Source: Thermoanaerobaculia bacterium
GTDB taxonomy: Bacteria; Acidobacteriota; Thermoanaerobaculia; Multivoradales; JAHEKO01
NCBI GenBank assembly: GCA_029287645.1
Contig: JARFQS010000245.1
Location: 1-6,017, forward strand
Length of the DNA: 6,017 nt
Direction: 5' to 3'
Below are positions 1 to 4,543 of the stretch, piece after piece. The first letter of the stretch is position 1. Each line of letters opens with the position of its first letter. The notes below the pieces were generated by a model, which had not been told where the DNA came from, ran no database searches, and was given only the letters and a program-made list of their open reading frames with translations. Both the position numbers and the translations under genes were made by a program.

Positions 1-1107
1 CTCCGGATCGAGCTGTCCCAAGCTGCCCTGTGTCCCCAGTGCCACGAGATCGAAGGTGCCTACCGTGCCGGCAGCTTTGGCACCCCAGTCGATGTCCTCG
101 ATTCGACGACTGTAGAACTGGCGGATCCTCTGCTCGAAGCGTTCATTACCTTCGAGAAAGAAGGGACGCTTCTCGGGCACGAACAGCTCGAAACGGGTCA
201 GATTGATCTGCTCCACATCGGCTTCGATGAGGGCGAAATCGGGATTCAGGGTCAGGTCGGCAATCAGGGAGCTGCGATACTTGAGGCGTACGTCGGCGCC
301 CACCTCTCCATCGTTGTCGCCCCCCTCTTCGAGTACTCCGAGGGCATAGGGGATGAACTGCCACCACTTCGAGGCGGATCTGGGTGGAGACATCGAGGTC
401 AGAGTCCCGAAGGCCGAGACCCGCCACTCGGTCTCCCCCGGGCCGGACCAAACGCTTGTTTCGAGCCGACGGGGGTAGATGCGCTGGAAGTTCACTCCCC
501 AGGTGCGGTCTTGGCCGGAGGCGTAGCGCAGAACTGCGAATGGGATTCGGAGCTCGGCGGACCAGCCGTCGTCGGCGGGGGCTGCGGCATTGTCCCAGGC
601 TGCATCCCAGCGATCGTCGACGGTCCGTCCGTTGTTGGCCAGGGTACCGTCGAACTGGGTCCCCAGGAGATTGGTGCCGAAGTAGTAGCCCGAGACGCCG
701 TCGTGAAAGGTGTCGAGCATCACGAACAGGGTGTCGTCCGAATCGAGCTCACCGTCGCGATTGGTGATGGATGCGGCGATTCGTTGAGGATTGTCGTCCT
801 GGCAGCGGAATGCTATGTAGAGGGCCTCGTCGTCGTAGCCGAGGAGGACCGTCGTCAGGGCCGGCGAAGGCTCACCCCTGACGGGCTTTACCTGCAGAAG
901 GCCTTCGACCTCGGCGGCCGTCGCCCAGGCTGAATCGTTGAGTTTGCCGTCGATGGTCGGTGGCGTGTCGAAGCGGACAGCTGCAATTTCGGGAGCTGAC
1001 TCCGAGGGGAATGCTGCCGCGGCTGTGAGTCCAAGGACGACCGTGGCGACGGCTAGGTGCCGAGGCCGACTTCCGAGGCTCGGAATCTCCGAGCCCTGTG
1101 CTTGCAT
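1..1107 (-). CDS. CBM9-like/DUF5916 outer-membrane protein, N-terminal part (C-terminus beyond left edge)
   Basis: The frame is open from an ATG at 1107 to the left edge (369 residues seen), so this is a 5' partial gene. Residues 1-38 are a long signal peptide: a basic stretch (RPRH), then a hydrophobic core LAVATVVLGLTAAAA. Residues 46-235 match a family 9 carbohydrate-binding-like domain: the IDGKLNDSAW opening at 52-61, YDDEALYIAFRCQD at 91-104, WSAELRIPF at 182-190, and WGVNFQR at 203-209. From about 250 the DUF5916 part begins, with its hallmark LTLNPDFALIEADVEQINL at 285-303 and EKRPFFLEG at 312-320, then FYSRRI at 331-336. Family members are usually 700-900 residues and end in a predicted outer-membrane beta-barrel, so roughly half is missing. 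The substrate is unknown; binding of sugars or another ligand at the cell surface is only inferred. The start is uncertain: an in-frame ATG at 1134 would add nine residues, and an in-frame TAG lies just upstream of that. It follows gene 2 on the same strand after about 90 bases. Confidence 0.88.
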   Translation of the reverse strand, partial: MQAQGSEIPSLGSRPRHLAVATVVLGLTAAAAFPSESAPEIAAVRFDTPPTIDGKLNDSAWATAAEVEGLLQVKPVRGEPSPALTTVLLGYDDEALYIAFRCQDDNPQRIAASITNRDGELDSDDTLFVMLDTFHDGVSGYYFGTNLLGTQFDGTLANNGRTVDDRWDAAWDNAAAPADDGWSAELRIPFAVLRYASGQDRTWGVNFQRIYPRRLETSVWSGPGETEWRVSAFGTLTSMSPPRSASKWWQFIPYALGVLEEGGDNDGEVGADVRLKYRSSLIADLTLNPDFALIEADVEQINLTRFELFVPEKRPFFLEGNERFEQRIRQFYSRRIEDIDWGAKAAGTVGTFDLVALGTQGSLGQLDPE

Positions 1108-1120
1108 CCCTCCTGGAGGG
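1108..1120 (-). promoter_or_regulatory. Inverted repeat overlapping a Shine-Dalgarno-like sequence at the gene 1 start
   Basis: On the minus strand the 13 bases directly before the ATG at 1107 read CCCTCCAGGAGGG. They contain a strong AGGAGG, but only one base separates it from the ATG, too close for normal use. The same bases are self-complementary (CCCTC, loop CAG, GAGGG), so in RNA the AGGAGG could be paired. If translation starts at the ATG at 1134, this sequence lies inside the reading frame instead. Whether it functions is inference. Confidence 0.3.
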
Positions 1121-1196
1121 TCGGGTCCGCCCATCCGGGCCCTAGTCTACGCCTCTTCCGACAAGCACAATCCCCTGGTCTCGGGTTTGTGACTGA
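1121..1196. other. Short gap between gene 2 stop and gene 1 start
   Basis: No rho-independent terminator (GC-rich stem plus T run) is visible after the gene 2 stop at 1197, so read-through into gene 1 is plausible. On the minus strand TAGACT at 1144-1149 could be a -10, but the best -35 (TTGTGC) gives only a 15-base spacer. It would place transcription start near 1137, just before the ATG at 1134. Confidence 0.35.
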
Positions 1197-2651
1197 CTAC
1201 TGAACCGTCGAAGACCAGCTCGAAGTATCCCCTGATTCGAAGCCATCGGTGAAGATGCTTGCGGCTGCGAAATTCAGAAGCACGACGGCGGCGAGGGGCT
1301 GACCGTCGCTCTCGATTTTGGCGGCGTAGAGGCCGTCGGGCAGCTCAGCGTGGGAGAGAGAGGACAGGTCGATCTCGATCGATTCATCAGCGCCCAACAT
1401 GAAGGGGGCCAGTGAATGCGGATCCGGCGTTTTGGACTGCGGTGAGCTCGTGCTTCCGTTGGCATCGGTGAATGTGACCGTGATCTCTGTAGGACCGGCG
1501 CCAACGTTGAAGATGTTGAAGTAGCTACTGCCGATCCGACCGCGTGCAACCCCACCGGCGTTCTTCAAGGCAAGGGGAGTAAAGAGCTCACCGCCCTGAT
1601 CGGGAGTACACCTCGCCGCGTATCCAGCAGTCTGATCACCATCGGTCGAAGTGTCTCTCATATCGACATATACGAAGAGTGGTTGGTCGCCGTCCGCCAA
1701 CATGCCGCCCCTGTAGCCGATCGGAAGAGTCGCATCCAGGGCCAGGACGCTCTCGAGGGGATCCAGGGTTGTTCCCGACCCCGCCGCGTCTTCGTATTGC
1801 CAGCCCGCGTTCGCCATGGCGTTGCCCACGTTGGTGAGGATCGAGGTGGTGGAGCGGCCTTGGCTTTGCAGCATTGTCGCCGGTGCCACACAGGTACCGC
1901 CGGTGGCTGGCAGTCCTTCGATGATGAAGACGTCGGGGAAGTCGAGATCACGGATCTCTTGTAGATCGGCGATCGGTTGGTCCGAGGTAACAGTGCAGTT
2001 GAAGTTGGGTTCGAAGTGTGTCTGTCCCTCCTCGTCTCTGATCACGCTTTGATTGACACCGACCATGAAGTTCGAGACGTGACCATCTGTGCAGCTCACG
2101 TTCACCGTAGCGGATTGGATTCCTGTGTTTTGGATGACGAATCTCGTGGCTCGGCCTATCCCGCTGCCACCGTCGTAGAAGGCCTGTGTCAGAAACGTGG
2201 TCGAGGATCCCTGATTGGTGCCTCTGCTCGCCGCGGTGCTGGTCTCGTCGCTTTGGACGAAAGCAACCGCGACTTCCTTATCGGAGCTGACAACAGCCGA
2301 ACCGAGATATCCGCCGGGCAGGGCGGCAAGACTCGAGGTCGAGACCACCGAGGGTGCCCCAGCGGGAATCTGTAGGTTCACGACGTGATCTGCGGTTGCG
2401 GAGTTGGAATAGAAGCTGACACCGACATTAGCTTGGTTGGTCTCGCTGAGGTTCTGCACGGCGATGGTGGTGTACCAACCCGAGGCGTTTTTCTGAACCA
2501 GCGGTACATGGGACTTGGTGTCACCGTGGTTGGGAACGGCTGGGTAGGCAGCGTTGGACGGGTCGTTCTGTGCCTGAAGTTGTGCGCTGCTGGAAAGTGT
2601 CAGGCACACGACAGTGGCAAGGACAGCGTAGCCACGAGTGCGTTTCAGCAT
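1197..2651 (-). CDS. Secreted four-repeat beta-rich protein with C-terminal DGFESGD motif
   Basis: This complete gene encodes 484 residues of unknown function. I chose the ATG at 2651 because AAGGAG sits 7 bases upstream and the protein then starts with a textbook signal peptide: MLKRTR, a hydrophobic core AVLATVVCLTLSSSA, and likely cleavage near LQA27/Q28. A TTG at 2687 would add 12 residues but spoils the signal and has no clear ribosome site. The mature part reads as four degenerate units at about residues 48-133, 152-232, 255-330 and 357-462. Each opens with a PL-K-like segment or its equivalent, then a T/F-I-QN/TN/FN-G segment, a V-V-F strand, and a closing D-x-P-L/I-A strand. Repeat 1 (VPLVQKNASGW, TTIAVQN) resembles surface proteins I recall from Chloroflexota and Acidobacteriota. 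Four cysteines (about 187, 219, 254, 348) could form disulfides. The tail FTDGFESGDTSSWS is at 467-480. There are no catalytic motifs; adhesion or an envelope structural role is a guess. Confidence 0.85.
   Translation of the reverse strand: MLKRTRGYAVLATVVCLTLSSSAQLQAQNDPSNAAYPAVPNHGDTKSHVPLVQKNASGWYTTIAVQNLSETNQANVGVSFYSNSATADHVVNLQIPAGAPSVVSTSSLAALPGGYLGSAVVSSDKEVAVAFVQSDETSTAASRGTNQGSSTTFLTQAFYDGGSGIGRATRFVIQNTGIQSATVNVSCTDGHVSNFMVGVNQSVIRDEEGQTHFEPNFNCTVTSDQPIADLQEIRDLDFPDVFIIEGLPATGGTCVAPATMLQSQGRSTTSILTNVGNAMANAGWQYEDAAGSGTTLDPLESVLALDATLPIGYRGGMLADGDQPLFVYVDMRDTSTDGDQTAGYAARCTPDQGGELFTPLALKNAGGVARGRIGSSYFNIFNVGAGPTEITVTFTDANGSTSSPQSKTPDPHSLAPFMLGADESIEIDLSSLSHAELPDGLYAAKIESDGQPLAAVVLLNFAAASIFTDGFESGDTSSWSSTVQ
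1266..1583 (-). repeat. Protein repeat unit 4 of the secreted repeat protein
   Basis: This codes for about residues 357-462. It opens FTPLALKNAGG, very like the VPLVQKNASG of unit 1. It continues SSYFNIFNVGAGPTEITVTF and closes with LPDGLYAAKIESDGQPLAAVVLLNF, which matches LPGGYLGSAVVSSDKEVAVAF of unit 1. The unit 1 and unit 4 match is the best evidence for the repeat architecture. Confidence 0.5.
1662..1889 (-). repeat. Protein repeat unit 3 of the secreted repeat protein
   Basis: This codes for about residues 255-330. TTSILTNVGN corresponds to the TTIAVQN strand, NAGWQYED to the V-V-F strand, and GGMLADGDQPLFVYVDM to the closing strand. It is the most diverged unit, and calling it a repeat rests on the order of these segments. 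Confidence 0.38.
1956..2198 (-). repeat. Protein repeat unit 2 of the secreted repeat protein
   Basis: This codes for about residues 152-232. The strand TRFVIQNTG matches TTIAVQN of unit 1, SATVNVSC matches the V-V-F strand, and VTSDQPIADLQEI matches the closing VVSSDKEVAVAF strand. The similarity is pattern level only. Confidence 0.45.
2253..2510 (-). repeat. Protein repeat unit 1 of the secreted repeat protein
   Basis: This codes for about residues 48-133. It opens HVPLVQKNASGW, continues TTIAVQN and NVGVSFYS, then GGYLGSAVVSSDKEVAVAF. It is the best conserved of four units that share the order opening segment, N-rich strand, V-V-F strand, G-aromatic turn and closing strand after S-D. The alignment was made by eye. 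Confidence 0.5.
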
Positions 2652-2819
2652 CCGAGGACTCCTTTCTTCTCCCGACTGAAAGTGCAAAAAGCTGGGCGTA
2701 GGGTATCAGACGGGTCGGAGTCTCCCTTCTGGGCGGCCAGGAAAGGTCGGATATCATCGCCCCTGTTGTTCCTGAGAATCGGATCGTCTCATCTCATGCC
2801 GCTGCGAGACTTTCTCGTC
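2652..2819. other. Divergent intergenic region between the secreted repeat protein and GNAT genes
   Basis: This 168-base gap must hold promoters for both divergent genes unless one is read from further away. On the plus strand TATCAT at 2752-2757 is one base from the consensus -10, but no acceptable -35 stands 16-18 bases before it. On the minus strand I see no convincing pair. No terminator or large repeat is visible. Confidence 0.5.
2659..2664 (-). promoter_or_regulatory. Ribosome binding site deciding the start of the secreted repeat protein
   Basis: The minus strand reads AAGGAG followed by 7 bases (TCCTCGG) and ATG at 2651. This near-perfect site selects the ATG at 2651 over the upstream TTG at 2687. 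Confidence 0.75.
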
Positions 2820-3674
2820 ATGAAACTCGATCGAGTTTCCCGCCAGCAGATCCACAAGACCTTTCAAGAGGCCTTCTCGGATTACGTGATGGATATGAGC
2901 TCGCTGACCGAGGAGCGCCTCCTGGTGCGTAGCGCCAAGAACGGGGTGGATTGGGAAGCGTCTGTGGGTGCCTTCGATGGGGAGCGAATGGTGGGATTCA
3001 CCCTGATCGGCATCGATGAGTGGCAGGGTGGCATGGGGGCTTTCGATGCCGCGACGGGCATCGTGCCCGATTTCCGCGGGCAGGGCTTGGCGAGCGCCAT
3101 GTTCGAGCATGCGTTGCCGGGCCTGAGGAACCGGGGTGTCGAGACCTTCGTCCTGGAGGTCATCAAGGACAACGAGTCCGCGATCCGCGCCTACCGCAAA
3201 GCGGGTTTCGAGATCAGCCGAGAGTTCAAATGCTTCGAGCTGCAGGTCGCAGAACTGCGGAGTGGGCCTTCCGACGCCGATTCATTTCAGATTCGGCCGG
3301 TGGACCGTCATGTCGTCTCCAGTCTTGCCGAGTGCGCCGAGTGGCCACCTTCGTGGGAGAACAGCTTCGCGGCGATCGACAGGCTCCAGGACGAACTGAT
3401 CGTCGTTGGCGCTTTCGATGAGGACAAGTGCATTGGTGCCGCTGCCTACACGCCGCTGTTCAATTGGGTCCTGACGATCCTCGTGGACCCGTCCCATCGA
3501 CGGCAGGGAGTGGGATCAGCTCTCATGGGAGAGCTCGTCAGGTCACTTCCAAGGGAGGTCGAGGCCGTGCGGCTGCACAATGTCGAGGCAACGGACGACG
3601 GGATGTTGGGCTTCCTGTCTGGTTTGGGATTCGAGCCACTGGTCGACCAGTACGAAATGACCCGACCTGTCTAG
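2820..3674 (+). CDS. Tandem GNAT-family N-acetyltransferase
   Basis: The protein is 284 residues with two GNAT (Gcn5-related) domains, expected in the cytoplasm, transferring acetyl from acetyl-CoA to an amine. The N-terminal domain (about 1-145) has the acetyl-CoA-binding motif A IVPDFRGQGLASAMF, then LEVIKDNESAIRAYRKAGFE, a standard GNAT C-terminal half. The second domain (about 155-284) has ILVDPSHRRQGVGSALM and ends HNVEATDDGMLGFLSGLGFEP. Both keep the R-x-x-G-x-G/A loop, so both could bind acetyl-CoA. The substrate cannot be told from sequence. I chose the ATG at 2820 because MKLDRVSRQQIHKTFQEAF is how related proteins begin. The in-frame ATG at 2796 (MPLRDFLV...) is an alternative. The frame also stays open back to 2385, but that part lies antisense to gene 2 and is not GNAT-like. 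No good Shine-Dalgarno precedes either ATG. The gene diverges from gene 2 and converges on gene 4 with a 17-base gap. Confidence 0.87.
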   Translation: MKLDRVSRQQIHKTFQEAFSDYVMDMSSLTEERLLVRSAKNGVDWEASVGAFDGERMVGFTLIGIDEWQGGMGAFDAATGIVPDFRGQGLASAMFEHALPGLRNRGVETFVLEVIKDNESAIRAYRKAGFEISREFKCFELQVAELRSGPSDADSFQIRPVDRHVVSSLAECAEWPPSWENSFAAIDRLQDELIVVGAFDEDKCIGAAAYTPLFNWVLTILVDPSHRRQGVGSALMGELVRSLPREVEAVRLHNVEATDDGMLGFLSGLGFEPLVDQYEMTRPV

Positions 3675-3691
3675 AGTCCAGCCTCGTTCCA

Positions 3692-4465
3692 TCAGAATCG
3701 ATAGATCCCGGAAACCACGAAGGAGTTGAACCAGGCGAAGTTGTAGACCTCGTCCGTGTCGGCTCCACCCTCGACCGTCCGATAGCCCGCCGTCAGGCTC
3801 CAGGATTCATCGAAGTCGTAGGCGAGTTTCAGTCCCAGGTCCACCGCTCTGCCGGGCCCGCCGGCAAGGCCGTCGAAGTCGAAGAGAACCCGCCAACGAT
3901 CCGCCAGTTTCCAATGGGCCGCAAGGTGGAGAAGGGGAACGAACCCGACATCGGTGTCCTTGCTCGTAATGTCTCCCTGCCGTAGCTCCACCTTGGCGTC
4001 TCTGGCTTTGGCCGTGAACCCGACCCACCACCTCCACCGTTCACCGTTGCGGAACATGTATCGATACGACAGGCGCCAGGAATTGAACTGGTAGGTGGCT
4101 TCGGTCGGCTCACCGGGTTGGTAGGTCTCTCCCACGAAGTCCACGGCTTCGTCGAAAGTCCCCGTCTCTGTGTAGGACAAGGGAGCGAGAAGCAGACGCA
4201 GGCCATGCCGGGGCTTGATGTTCCAGGTGGCATACAAGCGACCTGTGAGCCAGGGTCCTCCGCCTGCCAGCTCCTCCAGAGAGAAGCGCGTTCCGGTCTC
4301 GTCGTTGGGGATCTGGACGTCGTTGCGGGTCTGCCAGACGGGGCCGGCCTCGAGCTCGATCTCGAAGCGGGGAACCTCCTGCGCGAAGGCCACGCTGGAG
4401 AGACCCATGACAGTGAGCAGAGCCAGGAATACTGGTTTGGGTATGTTGAAAGACAGGATCTTCAT
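3692..4465 (-). CDS. Small outer-membrane beta-barrel protein
   Basis: This complete gene encodes 257 residues. Residues 1-28 form a signal peptide (MKILSFNIPK, core PVFLALLTVMGLSSV, cleavage AFA28/Q29). The mature part consists of alternating polar and hydrophobic or aromatic segments typical of membrane beta-strands, such as FEIELEAGPVWQ, LTGRLYATWNI, HGLRLLLAPLSY, SWRLSYRYMF, RWRWWVGFTAKARDA, AVDLGLKLAYDF and SWSLTAGYRTV. It ends FVVSGIYRF, and a C-terminal phenylalanine after alternating residues is the usual signal for the BAM assembly machinery. I do not recognise the specific family. It is too short and has the wrong pattern for a TolC-type channel, so it is probably not the outer-membrane partner of the adjacent pump. 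CTGGAG, 9 bases before the ATG, supports the start. A promoter with a tandem repeat lies immediately upstream. It follows the RND gene by 78 bases on the same strand. Confidence 0.85.
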   Translation of the reverse strand: MKILSFNIPKPVFLALLTVMGLSSVAFAQEVPRFEIELEAGPVWQTRNDVQIPNDETGTRFSLEELAGGGPWLTGRLYATWNIKPRHGLRLLLAPLSYTETGTFDEAVDFVGETYQPGEPTEATYQFNSWRLSYRYMFRNGERWRWWVGFTAKARDAKVELRQGDITSKDTDVGFVPLLHLAAHWKLADRWRVLFDFDGLAGGPGRAVDLGLKLAYDFDESWSLTAGYRTVEGGADTDEVYNFAWFNSFVVSGIYRF

Positions 4466-4474
4466 GGGGTTGAT

Positions 4475-4480
4475 CTCCAG
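4475..4480 (-). promoter_or_regulatory. Ribosome binding site of the small barrel gene
   Basis: The minus strand reads CTGGAG, then 9 bases (ATCAACCCC), then ATG at 4465. The GGAG core and spacing are acceptable and fit this start, which also gives a complete signal peptide. Confidence 0.6.
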
Positions 4481-4498
4481 AAACGTTCAAAACGTTCA
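4481..4498 (-). repeat. Tandem 9-base direct repeat at the transcription start, candidate operator
   Basis: Two identical adjacent copies of TGAACGTTT (minus strand; AAACGTTCA on plus) occupy 4481-4489 and 4490-4498. Each contains the palindrome AACGTT. They span the predicted transcription start and the early leader, where a repressor would block RNA polymerase. The 9-base period is close to one helical turn, so two bound units would sit nearly on the same DNA face. The repeat is seen directly; the operator role is inferred. Confidence 0.45.
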
Positions 4499-4501
4499 TA
4501 T

Positions 4502-4530
4502 AGTCTAAGGGTCAGAGCGTCGCCTGTCAA
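4502..4530 (-). promoter_or_regulatory. Sigma70-type promoter of the small barrel gene
   Basis: On the minus strand a perfect -35 TTGACA (4525-4530) is followed by exactly 17 bases and TAGACT (4502-4507), which matches the -10 consensus TATAAT at four of six positions. Transcription should begin near 4494-4496, giving a leader of about 30 bases. The -35 begins 13 bases after the RND stop codon, so the barrel gene can be transcribed independently of the pump. Confidence 0.65.
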
Positions 4531-4543
4531 GCTCCTTGTGCCC

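Noticed and set aside
146..451. Minus-strand open frame of 101 codons
   Set aside because: It starts with TTG inside the DUF5916 gene in another frame and gives an arginine- and proline-rich product with no recognisable motif. The overlapping frame matches DUF5916 throughout.
1144..1162. TTGTGC / TAGACT as a promoter for the DUF5916 gene
   Set aside because: The spacer is only 15 bases and the -35 is weak. I mention it in the gap entry but do not call it.
384..1192. Three plus-strand open frames (384-767, 511-933, 938-1192)
   Set aside because: They are antisense to the DUF5916 gene, whose frame carries strong family motifs. Their products look like GC-driven shadow translations.
1683..2375. 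Plus-strand frames antisense to the secreted repeat protein
   Set aside because: There is no ribosome site or domain, and the opposite strand encodes a protein with a signal peptide, internal repeats and a tail motif.
2752..2757. TATCAT as the -10 of the GNAT gene
   Set aside because: It is close to consensus, but no -35 with more than two or three matches sits at the right distance, so I do not call a promoter.
2385..2819. N-terminal extension of the GNAT frame back to 2385
   Set aside because: It runs antisense through the signal peptide and first repeat of gene 2, has no GNAT character, and family members start near the ATG at 2820.
3675..3691. Possible bidirectional terminator between the convergent GNAT and barrel genes
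   Set aside because: The 17-base gap holds no GC-rich stem and no T run on either strand.
3428..3985. Plus-strand open frame of 185 codons bridging the GNAT and barrel genes
   Set aside because: It overlaps the second GNAT domain out of frame and is antisense to the barrel C-terminus, with no protein-like features.
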